Both the position numbers and the translations under genes were made by a program. Below are positions 6,645-13,708 of a stretch of 18,382 nucleotides of DNA, in pieces (within the stretch, counting starts at the first letter, position 1; every line of letters starts with the position of its first letter). A model generated the notes under the pieces. It did no database searches, was not told where the DNA came from, and saw only the letters and a program-made list of their open reading frames with translations. The stretch is from the NCBI GenBank assembly GCA_902812455.1, contig CADDZH010000107.1, forward strand, positions 1 to 18,382, written 5' to 3'. The stretch comes from Chloroflexota bacterium. GTDB lineage: Bacteria > Chloroflexota > Ktedonobacteria > Ktedonobacterales > Ktedonobacteraceae.

Positions 6645-7790
6645 ATGACTACGGCCCTGGTTTATGACCCGATATTCCTGGAACATATAACGCCCCGCAA
6701 TCATCCAGAGAGGCCGCAGCGCGTGGAGATAGCGATCAAGACGCTCGAGGCGCTGGGATGGATGGAACGCGAGGGTTTGGTATTGCTCGCGCCGCGTGCG
6801 GCTACTGAAGACGAACTGGCGGCGGTTCATGATCGCGAGTACATCCGGCAAGTCAAGGAGGCGGCGCGAGAGGTTGCCGAAGAAGAAAAGCAAGGAGGTC
6901 CGCGCACGCGCTTTTTTGCCACAGATACATACATCTCGGCAAAGTCGTATGAAGCGGCCATCAAGGCAGCCGGCGCTCCACTGGTGGCCATTGATGCGAT
7001 CATGAAGGGCGAGGTTGACAATGCCTACTGCCTGGTTCGCCCGCCCGGCCATCATGCTGTGCATGAATCGGCCATGGGCTTCTGCTTCTTCAACAACGTG
7101 GCAGTAGCCGCGCGCTACGCTCTTGAGCGGCATGGTCTCGAGCGGGTGATGATCATCGACTACGATGTGCATCACGGCAACGGAACGCAGGAGACGTTTT
7201 ATAGCGATCCGCGCGTGCTCTACTTTTCGGTTCACCAGGCGCCTTTCTATCCTGGAACGGGGCAATACGATGAGCTTGGAGAAGGGCCAGGACTCGGGAC
7301 AACGATCAATGTTCCGCTCCCGGCAATGACGGGTTTTGAGACATACGAGCCGGTTTTCCGGCAGGTGATGGCGCCTGCTGCCGACCGCTTTGACCCGCAA
7401 TTGATCCTGGTATCGGCAGGCTTTGACGCCCATTGGGACGATCCACTCGGCCAGATGAGTCTTTCCACGGCAGGCTTTGCGCAACTCAACGGCATCATCA
7501 TCGAACTGGCGAAAACACTGTGTAACGGGCGGCTCGTGATGGTACAGGAGGGCGGATACAGCCTCGAGGCCATGGCCGCCTGTGTGGCGACGAGCATAAA
7601 CTGGCTGCTCGGCGACGATGCGGCGGTGGATAGCCTTGGGCCTGGCCCAACCAGGAACTGGCGCGTCAACACCGACGTGCTCATCGCGGAACTGCGGCGT
7701 GTCCATAACCTGAAAGGATATCGCATGAGGAACGCGCCGAAACCCGATATTGAGCGCTTACGACGCGAAGTGAAGGGGCCAGATGCATAG
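6645..7790 (+). CDS. Class II HDAC-like deacetylase (AcuC/acetylpolyamine amidohydrolase superfamily)
   Basis: This is a zinc-dependent arginase-fold amidohydrolase of the histone deacetylase superfamily (381 aa), removing acetyl or other acyl groups from lysine side chains or polyamines in the cytoplasm. The catalytic set is complete: [10 protein letters not shown] near the N-terminus (18-27), the tandem histidines PGHHAVH (H136, H137), zinc ligands [11 protein letters not shown] (D174, H176) and [13 protein letters not shown] (D261), and the transition-state tyrosine in QEGGYS (Y305). It begins 8 nt after the sucD stop with no SD and is followed 17 nt later by a GNAT gene. Bacterial AcuC pairs with the acetyltransferase AcuA to control acetyl-CoA synthetase; the layout here invites the same idea, but this protein looks nearer the class II/HDAC6-like branch, and its substrate is unknown. 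Confidence 0.88.
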   Translation: MTTALVYDPIFLEHITPRNHPERPQRVEIAIKTLEALGWMEREGLVLLAPRAATEDELAAVHDREYIRQVKEAAREVAEEEKQGGPRTRFFATDTYISAKSYEAAIKAAGAPLVAIDAIMKGEVDNAYCLVRPPGHHAVHESAMGFCFFNNVAVAARYALERHGLERVMIIDYDVHHGNGTQETFYSDPRVLYFSVHQAPFYPGTGQYDELGEGPGLGTTINVPLPAMTGFETYEPVFRQVMAPAADRFDPQLILVSAGFDAHWDDPLGQMSLSTAGFAQLNGIIIELAKTLCNGRLVMVQEGGYSLEAMAACVATSINWLLGDDAAVDSLGPGPTRNWRVNTDVLIAELRRVHNLKGYRMRNAPKPDIERLRREVKGPDA

Positions 7791-7807
7791 CGCAGACGCG
7801 AGGAAAT

Positions 7808-8671
7808 ATGGCACGCAGCACTGAAGATATCCGGCTATTGACAGGCAAGGACATAGCGCAAGTTACGCGCCTGCTTCAAACATCGGAATATGCCTACCAG
7901 CGATTTACGCTGGATGAATTGCCAACCCTCCTTGCCCATTACCCGGCTATGGGCATATTCAGTGGCCCATCCCTGCGCAGCTTTCTCCTTTCGCAAACGG
8001 TCAATCCCCCTTCTGCCTGGATAGGAGGCTTTTGCGTCAGTTGGACAGAGAGCAGATCATATCTCAGGTACCTCTCTACGATGCTCGAACACCTCGAACC
8101 GGTGCTGATCAAAAAGGGTGCGCGCTACCTTCACTACTCAGGCAATGACAGGGAACAGGACTGGCTGCGCGAAGTGCTGCTGACGATGGGCTTTCTGCCT
8201 TATCGTTTCCTGTATGCTTACGACAAGTTCGATTACGATGTTCCCACAGAGGGAAACCAGCAGGTGAGAGTCCGGCCGGTCGAGAGGCGCGATATTCCGG
8301 CGCTGCTGGCAATCGACGAGGCTGCCTTTGAAGATTTATGGCGCTACGACGCTATCTCGTTCATCGATATAGCTGCCACCCACCCATATTTTGTGGTGGC
8401 AGAACTTGAGGGGAAAGTCGTAGGATACCAGTTCAACGCGGTGGATAACGAATGGGGCTACCTGGTACGCATTGCCGTCCATCCATCTGTTGGGGGACGG
8501 GGCATCGGAGCGCGCTTAATGGCCGAAGCTATCCACTTCTTTGAGCGGGCCAGGGTCCTACGCATTATGCTCAATACCCAGGAAGATAACCTCCATGCCC
8601 ACAGGTTGTACGAATGGTTCGGCTTTGTACGCATCCAGCAGCAAGGCTTTGTGCTGCGCAAAGCGCTGTGA
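7808..8671 (+). CDS. GNAT-family N-acetyltransferase with degenerate N-terminal GNAT-like half
   Basis: The C-terminal half of this 287-aa protein (about 152-287) is a GNAT acyltransferase: VRVRPVERRDIPALLAIDEAAF at its start, WGYLVRIAVHPSVGGRGIGARLM (strand 4 plus the acyl-CoA pyrophosphate loop, with GGRGIGA), and NTQEDNLHAHRLYEWFGFVR (motif B). The N-terminal half (1-145) has a similar size and a GNAT-like ending (LREVLLTMGFLPYRFLYAYDKFDYD) but no CoA loop, so it may be a degenerate GNAT copy. GAGGA precedes the ATG by 5 nt. The gene is last in the sucC operon, right after a deacetylase, so it might acylate a protein that the deacetylase restores. It could equally act on a small molecule. 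Confidence 0.82.
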   Translation: MARSTEDIRLLTGKDIAQVTRLLQTSEYAYQRFTLDELPTLLAHYPAMGIFSGPSLRSFLLSQTVNPPSAWIGGFCVSWTESRSYLRYLSTMLEHLEPVLIKKGARYLHYSGNDREQDWLREVLLTMGFLPYRFLYAYDKFDYDVPTEGNQQVRVRPVERRDIPALLAIDEAAFEDLWRYDAISFIDIAATHPYFVVAELEGKVVGYQFNAVDNEWGYLVRIAVHPSVGGRGIGARLMAEAIHFFERARVLRIMLNTQEDNLHAHRLYEWFGFVRIQQQGFVLRKAL

Positions 8672-8690
8672 TCAAATTTCCGTGTAAATC

Positions 8691-8740
8691 GTAGGGGCCG
8701 ATTTATCGTGCCCACCGCCGATTCATCGGCCTCCCTCGAC
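8691..8740. repeat. REP-like double palindrome between convergent genes
   Basis: Two small hairpins lie side by side: 8695-8713 (GGGCCGAT and ATCG-T-GCCC, loop TT) and the perfect 8717-8730 (GCCGAT, TC, ATCGGC). It begins GTAGGGG, as do dispersed REP-type units in many genomes. It sits between the GNAT and cyclase stop codons, where it could also stop transcripts from both sides. A 10-bp direct repeat (AATCACCCTC/A) follows at 8741-8760. The rest of 8672-8776 is featureless. Confidence 0.55.
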
Positions 8741-8776
8741 AATCACCCTCAATCACCCTAAAGAATGGCGAGGCGA

Positions 8777-10684
8777 TCAAATAAGACCTTGCAAAGACCA
8801 GACATCCAGTGCGGTCGATTTATTTTTGACAAAGAGCGGGTCGAGATGAGAGGCGATTACATGCCTGCGCACCCGTACCAATGTCGAATGATGCAAGAGG
8901 ATGTTATTATCGGAGGCGTTGGATTGCAGGCGGGAGGCGATATTGACAGCATCGCCAATAGCGGTATAGTTCTGCATATGGCCCTGAGAGCCAAGATTGC
9001 CAACAACGCCCAGGCCGGTATTGACGCCGAAACCAAAGGCGATGGAGGCCTCCTGCGGGTGGCATTGCTGGTAGTCGAGTACGGCTTTGCGCATATTCCA
9101 GGCAGCGCGGACGGCGCGTAACGCATGATCCTCCTGGGGCAGCGGGGCATTGAAAATAGCCATGAGCGCATCGCCCATGAAGGCGGTCAGCGTGCCTTCT
9201 TCATCCCAGATGGCCTTGACCATGATTTCCAGGTAGTTGTTGAGAAGGGTCATCACGTCCTCGGGACGCATACTTTCACTTAGCCCGGTATAGCCGCGAA
9301 TATCGGCGAAGACAATGGTAATCTCTTTGGTTTCTCCACCGAGGTTGAGCGCTTTGGGGTCTTTAATCAACTGCTGGACGACACTGGGATGAACGTAGCG
9401 CTCGAAAATCTGGCGAATCTGCCGCACGAGGGCTTCTGAACGTTTGAGGGCCGTGCGATCATCAATAACCAGGGTCATACCAATATAGTTATCTTCGGTA
9501 TCGCGCAAGGCTGAAACATAGAGGTTCAGGCTTACCTCGCCGGCGCCTGGAATCTCGCAATCAACCGAGTGGGTCACCATTGTGCCATGCTCGTGCTCCA
9601 CCCTGGCGTTTTGCAATAACTCACTGATACCTACCTGGGAACGTTCACTGAAGGCTTCCTGGTAGTGCTTGCCTATGACCTCTTGAGGATTCAGGCGCAA
9701 AATTCTTGCGGCAGCCTCATTTAAGGTCGTGACAATACCGGACGCATCGGTTGTGACCACACCATTGGCAATAGAGGCAAAGATATTGGCCATGTATTGC
9801 CTGTCTTCTTCGACCTGCCGTATCGTTTTCTTGAGGTCAGCAAAGAGGCGAGCGTTATCGATGGCAATGGCGGCCTGGTGGCAGAAAGCGAGCAAAAGGT
9901 CACGGTGCTTGGTGTTAAACAGGTTGGCATTAATACGGCTATCGACATAGACCGCGCCGATACAATGATCGCGGACGATGAATGGAGCGCACATGATGGA
10001 ACGAATGCCATAGACCATGATACTATGCTGATTCTTCAAGTCCTCGTCCATCTGGGCATCGTCTGCTAAGAGCGGCTCCCTGGTGCGTATGACTTTCTCA
10101 ACAGTACTGCGAGAAACCTTGAAAGCGCTGCTATCGATGCTATGAGCGTGTTTGTCGCGGGCAATGGAGAACTCAAGCTCACCGCTTTGTGGGTTGACCA
10201 GGACAAGGAAACCGCGTTCGGCCTTGACCACGCTGATGACCTGGTCCATGACCATAGTGAGGACCTGATCAAACTCAAGGGTGGAATTGAGCACGCGGGC
10301 AATCTCGTAGAGTGTTTCCAGTTCGTTGCGCTCGCGCTTCAAGATATTGATGCTGGTAGTGAGGACTTCACGCTCGTGCTCGAAGCCAGAATCGGCTGGC
10401 TGGGGAGCGAAGACGGCCTGGGATTGACTTTGCAAAAGCTGCAAAAGTCGCTGGGCCGACTGGCCAAGCCGGCTCAGCTCAAGATCAGCAAGCCGGCTCA
10501 CGCGGAGTGAGTCACTCAGCAGGACCACGCGAGGATCGCCACTATCATTGGCATAGGTGCCCTCGACAGCGATCTCCAGTTTGCGTGTATGCTCATGCAG
10601 GCTACGCGAGATACGCATCAATGTATCGCTCAGCGAGCGTAAATCATTGCTTACTTTCCCCGCGAGATCAGGTGATACAGCCAA
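8777..10684 (-). CDS. GAF-PAS class III adenylate/guanylate cyclase
   Basis: This is a 635-aa soluble signalling enzyme predicted to make a cyclic nucleotide. The order is: an N-terminal helical region (1-120), a GAF domain (about 122-285, LYEIARVLNSTLEFDQVL to AIAIDNARLF), a PAS domain (296-410, ANIFASIANGVVTTDASG), then a class III cyclase domain (450-635). Both metal aspartates are present (FADIRGYT, D461; MGDALMAIF, D505), as are the transition-state residues N581 and R585 (GDAVNIASRL). The purine-specifying lysine of adenylate cyclases, normally in GT-x-x-K-F-x-GD, is alanine (A501, GTLTAFMGD); the partner position is T574. The start is TTG at 10684 with GGGGGAA 7 nt upstream and no alternative ATG nearby. 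A hairpin leader element precedes it. The ligand sensed by GAF/PAS is unknown. Confidence 0.88.
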   Translation of the reverse strand: MAVSPDLAGKVSNDLRSLSDTLMRISRSLHEHTRKLEIAVEGTYANDSGDPRVVLLSDSLRVSRLADLELSRLGQSAQRLLQLLQSQSQAVFAPQPADSGFEHEREVLTTSINILKRERNELETLYEIARVLNSTLEFDQVLTMVMDQVISVVKAERGFLVLVNPQSGELEFSIARDKHAHSIDSSAFKVSRSTVEKVIRTREPLLADDAQMDEDLKNQHSIMVYGIRSIMCAPFIVRDHCIGAVYVDSRINANLFNTKHRDLLLAFCHQAAIAIDNARLFADLKKTIRQVEEDRQYMANIFASIANGVVTTDASGIVTTLNEAAARILRLNPQEVIGKHYQEAFSERSQVGISELLQNARVEHEHGTMVTHSVDCEIPGAGEVSLNLYVSALRDTEDNYIGMTLVIDDRTALKRSEALVRQIRQIFERYVHPSVVQQLIKDPKALNLGGETKEITIVFADIRGYTGLSESMRPEDVMTLLNNYLEIMVKAIWDEEGTLTAFMGDALMAIFNAPLPQEDHALRAVRAAWNMRKAVLDYQQCHPQEASIAFGFGVNTGLGVVGNLGSQGHMQNYTAIGDAVNIASRLQSNASDNNILLHHSTLVRVRRHVIASHLDPLFVKNKSTALDVWSLQGLI

Positions 10685-10698
10685 GTGAGTTCCCCCTA

Positions 10699-10727
10699 TT
10701 CAAGAATGCCTGGCCCCCACAAGGGGC
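10699..10727 (-). promoter_or_regulatory. Structured leader element, copy 2 (upstream of cyclase)
   Basis: Read on the minus strand: GCCCC, loop TTGTG, GGGGC hairpin, then CAGGCATTCTTGAA, then the SD. It ends 14 nt before the TTG start. It shares 21 of 24 positions with 3810-3833, including the exact 15-mer TTGTGGGGGCCAGGC. The stem partner differs in sequence but still pairs. Confidence 0.55.
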
Positions 10728-10773
10728 TTTTCGCTTTTCCTCGCCGTCGCGTGTGCTCTGCGTCTCGTTGTTG

Positions 10774-10923
10774 CTATCTCAACAAGGCCTTGAGCGGATT
10801 GTTCACGATATAGGCGCATGTCCGCTGCAAATCGTCCGCATTGCGAATCACATGCTCATAATAATCTCTTTGCCACAGATGCCTGAGGCAGGGTTGGTTT
10901 GCCTCTCGATGGGAATTGCGCCT
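10774..10923 (-). pseudogene. Remnant of a REP-associated (Y1/IS200-like) transposase, C-terminus
   Basis: A 49-codon open stretch ends at the TAG at 10774-10776 and reads RHLWQRDYYEHVIRNADDLQ, then RTCAYIVNNPLKALLR. The WQR-x-YYEHVIR...YI-x-NP pattern is the C-terminal signature of RAYT/TnpA_REP transposases. The HUH nuclease part is absent: upstream sequence turns into a REP-like unit. It is therefore a dead fragment between the cyclase and the kinase. Confidence 0.7.
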
Positions 10924-10940
10924 CTCGACCTATGCAGAGC

Positions 10941-10991
10941 GGGCGACCATAAAGGCCCACCCGGCCACTCTTCATCCGCCCTCGCCCCTAC
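10941..10991. repeat. REP-like unit beside the transposase remnant
   Basis: GGGCGA (10941-10946) faces TCGCCC (10982-10987), followed by CTAC, with GGCC-rich sequence between. This matches the GTAGGGGCGA theme of the elements at 8691 and 14576. The unit is degenerate. Confidence 0.4.
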
Positions 10992-11063
10992 GGACTCCTA
11001 AATACGCTTTTCATTAGCTCGATGCTTATTGGGGGGCAAGCCTTACTCCTACTGTTTCTATTG

Positions 11064-11096
11064 ATTAAGACGATCCAGGCCTTCTTAATTATAGCA
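11064..11096 (-). promoter_or_regulatory. Extended -10 promoter with adjacent inverted repeat
   Basis: On the minus strand TGCTATAAT is a perfect extended -10 (TATAAT at 11093-11088). Just downstream, ATTAAGA (11064-11070) and TCTTAAT (11083-11089) form a perfect 7-bp inverted repeat with a 12-nt spacer. No good -35 is seen. Transcripts would run leftward through the RAYT remnant toward the cyclase. Confidence 0.45.
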
Positions 11097-11139
11097 CAGA
11101 AAAATGGCCAGATGGGCTTAATGTTATTCCCGATGAGGT

Positions 11140-11238
11140 TTGTATCGCTTGTATCCAATGTATCAGATCTATCGCTTGTATTAGATGTGTCCAATGTGTC
11201 GAATATTTCGAATATATCACTTGTGTCAGATGTGTCGA
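11140..11238. repeat. Eleven tandem copies of a degenerate 9-bp repeat
   Basis: Starting at 11140, the sequence parses without gaps into eleven 9-mers such as TTGTATCGC, TTGTATCCA, ATGTATCAG, ATGTGTCCA and ATGTGTCGA; consensus [AT]TGT[AG]TC[CGA][AGC]. Copies are diverged, so it is old or under relaxed constraint. It lies about 50 bp past the end of the kinase gene. It has no spacers, so it is not a CRISPR array. Confidence 0.8.
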
Positions 11239-11289
11239 ATGCCCGTTGTATGGCTATATGAATGCGGGTATCCGAAGGGAAAATATTCG

Positions 11290-13707
11290 TCAGCGTAGCG
11301 CTTCGGCGGGGAGGAGGATGCGGACGGTGACGCCTTTGCCGGGGGCGCTTTTGACGGCCAGGCTTCCGCCAGCAATGGCAAGCAAGGCGCTGTGCGTGAG
11401 CAGGCCGCCGCCGGTGCCGCTGGTGGCGCTGCTGGGGGAGACAATGCCAACTCCATCGTCGGAAACGATCACTTCGAGGCCGGAGGCGGGATAGGAGCAC
11501 GAGGCTTTGAGTGAGACACGCAGGTGACGATGGATATCGGTGCCGCGAGCGTGACGCGCCGCATTGCGCAAGGCTTCCTGTACGGCGGCGAAGATGAGTT
11601 CGGCAATGGCAGGTGGAGTGACCTCGTCGATGCAATGGGCAACTTCTTCGGGTACTTCCCACTCAATCTCGTCAAAGGCGTTGAGAAAATCCTGTTCGAG
11701 CATGGCGCGAATAGCGTTCATCAAGCCATCGTGCTCCAGGTGATGAGGGGCGCTGGGTGCAGTAGCGCGCATCATTGCAGCCAGCCGGCGATGCGCATCG
11801 CTGATCTCGCTCACTGCCTCATCCAACAGCTCTTCCGGTGGTGTGCTGTTTTCACCTTCTGGCTGGCCGGATCCATCTCCTGTGCTATTAGCGAGGAAGT
11901 AGCGCAGCGTTTCCAGGCGCAAGAGGGCCAGGTGCATCTGGGGCAGGATATCATCGTGTAAAATGCGGCGATGCTGGGCATCCAGCAATTTGACGTTGAT
12001 GGTGCGGCGCCGCAACAAGCCTGCTACGGCCTGCATGGCCTCGTGATCGCTCAAGGTGTCGAGGATGCGCTGGCCACAGGCGTGAGCAAGCTCCATATCT
12101 TCATCGGTGAAGGCAGCGCCATCCTCGCGAGGGCCAAGATAGAGTATGGCAACGAGACCCAACTCATCGTAAATTGGGAGTACCCAGCAGATCATGGGTT
12201 GTCCATCGACAGTGATGCGGATGCGAGCGGCGGCGTGATGTTTTTTCTCTGGCGCGGGGGCAGGGGTAGGTTCAGGCATCGACGTGGAGGCAGGCGGGGA
12301 CATAGAACCAGAGGAAGGCGCAATGAATTGCGCCCCGGCGGGCCAGCGATAGCTGAAGCTGCGGCGTATCGAACCGGCCATGATGGTTAAATGGGCGCAT
12401 TTGACGGCCAGCACGTCTTTACAGAGGTGGAAAAAGAGGTCTTCAAGCCCCTGCTCGGTTTTCTGCAAATCCATATTGAGCCAGTGACGGACGTTGGTGC
12501 TGCGCAAAAAGGGTCCCAGGAGGGCGATATAGCGATCGTGAGCGGTGTAACTATTCCAGGTGAAGAGGGCATAGGCGCCGGTTGCCAGCAAGGTGATCAG
12601 CAGGAGGCTCCCGAGGTGGCTGTGTGTCAGCGCGATGAGGAGGGCGATCAGGATGGAAACGGCTGTGGCAACAATGACGATGCCGCGCCACTGCTCAAAG
12701 AAGCCACGCCGTGCCAGGGGACGCTCGATGAGGATGCCGTGGCGCACGACAGAGTAGCCTATGAGCAAAATGATCAGCGCTACAGCCCCGTTGGCGAGCA
12801 TATCGAGCGCCAGCAGGTTCAAAGGGATAGTGTTTAAGGGTAACGCAGCGACTACACGCTGTCGGACCTCGACCCAGTGGGTGAGCGACCAGATACCGAG
12901 GACACCTAGCAAAGTTGTGAGAGCAGCCATTAAGATGGCAGCCAGGAGCAGGCCAGGGCGCGCAAGGTGCCAGGAGAGCTGGGGTTCCTCGAGCAGTTCA
13001 ACCTTGGTAGGGTCATCCCAAAACGCTTTGACTAATGCCTGCCTCATGGTAGGATCATGTATTTCATCGCCATGATTATGCCCGTTTACCTGTCTTCTCA
13101 ACTTCTTACCCATTTCAAGCCAGCATGTACGCACGAGACGTATGACCCGAGCGGGTGTAAACCAGGGGCCAGTAGCGCAGAATGTGACGTAGAAGAGGAA
13201 GAGGATGAGCAGCGCAGGCGCCCAGGACGAGCCAGGAGGGAGGTTACCATATGCCAGGAGCTGGAGCGTGCCGGAAAATGTGAAGATTGAGCCGTAGAGG
13301 AGGAGCAGAGCCAGGACAGAGCAGCCGAGGATTGCGCTAAAGATCAAGAGGGCAGGACGGCGACGGCGCCATCCCTGATTGATTAAAGCGGCATAGTGGA
13401 GGCCGATAGCAAACCAGATATAGGGAACGGCTATGGCAGGCAGCCAGATGAGCCGCCACAAGAAATCAGGCGATACCAGGCCCGCCGATTGGGAGAGAGG
13501 ACTGGAGACGAGCAGGGAGTGAATAAAGAAAAACAGGGCAGAGAAGCCCAGGCCAACAACACCCAGGCGAGTGATCCAGGCCCGGCGAGCGCCATTGAGC
13601 CAGACGGTGAGCGCCAGCCAGAAAAACGTCGTGCAATTGAAGATGGAAAGGGCCAGGACGATAGTTGGCAACAAATGCGACGGTTCAAGGAAGGTCTGCA
13701 GCGACAT
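11290..13707 (-). CDS. Multi-pass membrane sensor histidine kinase (LuxR-type system)
   Basis: This 805-aa kinase has about nine predicted membrane helices in its first 390 residues (near 10-37, 48-70, 86-108, 119-141, 160-182, 253-276, 298-321, 341-362, 366-386), broken by a charged cytoplasmic-type loop at about 190-250. A GAF-like region follows (about 410-550), interrupted by a Pro/Ser/Ala-rich insert (463-487). The dimerisation helix carries the phospho-acceptor in RRILHDDILPQMH (H584). The ATPase domain has the N box EALRNAARHA (N715), DDGVGI (750-755) and GTGGGL (765-770). I chose ATG 13707 over 13779: it has GAGGAAG upstream and lies 1 nt after the response-regulator stop, so the two are co-translated. 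The signal is unknown; the N-terminal array matches no named sensor I recognise. Confidence 0.87.
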   Translation of the reverse strand: MSLQTFLEPSHLLPTIVLALSIFNCTTFFWLALTVWLNGARRAWITRLGVVGLGFSALFFFIHSLLVSSPLSQSAGLVSPDFLWRLIWLPAIAVPYIWFAIGLHYAALINQGWRRRRPALLIFSAILGCSVLALLLLYGSIFTFSGTLQLLAYGNLPPGSSWAPALLILFLFYVTFCATGPWFTPARVIRLVRTCWLEMGKKLRRQVNGHNHGDEIHDPTMRQALVKAFWDDPTKVELLEEPQLSWHLARPGLLLAAILMAALTTLLGVLGIWSLTHWVEVRQRVVAALPLNTIPLNLLALDMLANGAVALIILLIGYSVVRHGILIERPLARRGFFEQWRGIVIVATAVSILIALLIALTHSHLGSLLLITLLATGAYALFTWNSYTAHDRYIALLGPFLRSTNVRHWLNMDLQKTEQGLEDLFFHLCKDVLAVKCAHLTIMAGSIRRSFSYRWPAGAQFIAPSSGSMSPPASTSMPEPTPAPAPEKKHHAAARIRITVDGQPMICWVLPIYDELGLVAILYLGPREDGAAFTDEDMELAHACGQRILDTLSDHEAMQAVAGLLRRRTINVKLLDAQHRRILHDDILPQMHLALLRLETLRYFLANSTGDGSGQPEGENSTPPEELLDEAVSEISDAHRRLAAMMRATAPSAPHHLEHDGLMNAIRAMLEQDFLNAFDEIEWEVPEEVAHCIDEVTPPAIAELIFAAVQEALRNAARHARGTDIHRHLRVSLKASCSYPASGLEVIVSDDGVGIVSPSSATSGTGGGLLTHSALLAIAGGSLAVKSAPGKGVTVRILLPAEALR

Positions 13708-13708
13708 G

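Larger units (their letters stand above)
10928..11289. other. Gene-free accessory stretch between cyclase and kinase genes
   Basis: Together with 10685-10927, this stretch has no convincing intact gene. It contains the RAYT remnant, a REP-like unit, a minus-strand extended -10 with a neighbouring inverted repeat, and a 99-bp tandem repeat. Open frames across it are repeat-driven or antisense to neighbours and lack an SD. Confidence 0.6.

Noticed and set aside
6333..7706. 457-codon minus-strand open frame across sucD and the deacetylase
   Set aside because: Shadow of two genes with complete catalytic motifs on the other strand; no recognisable domain or SD.
11140..11238. CRISPR array
   Set aside because: The repeats are 9 bp, contiguous and lack spacers; no cas genes are present.
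11022..11261. 79-codon plus-strand frame with a hydrophobic start and VSN/VSD repeats
   Set aside because: No SD, and the repeat pattern is imposed by the 9-bp DNA repeat; I cannot support it as a gene.
10988..11662. 224-codon minus-strand frame spanning the 9-bp repeats
   Set aside because: Its first half is the kinase gene in a wrong frame and its second half is the tandem repeat; no plausible start signal.
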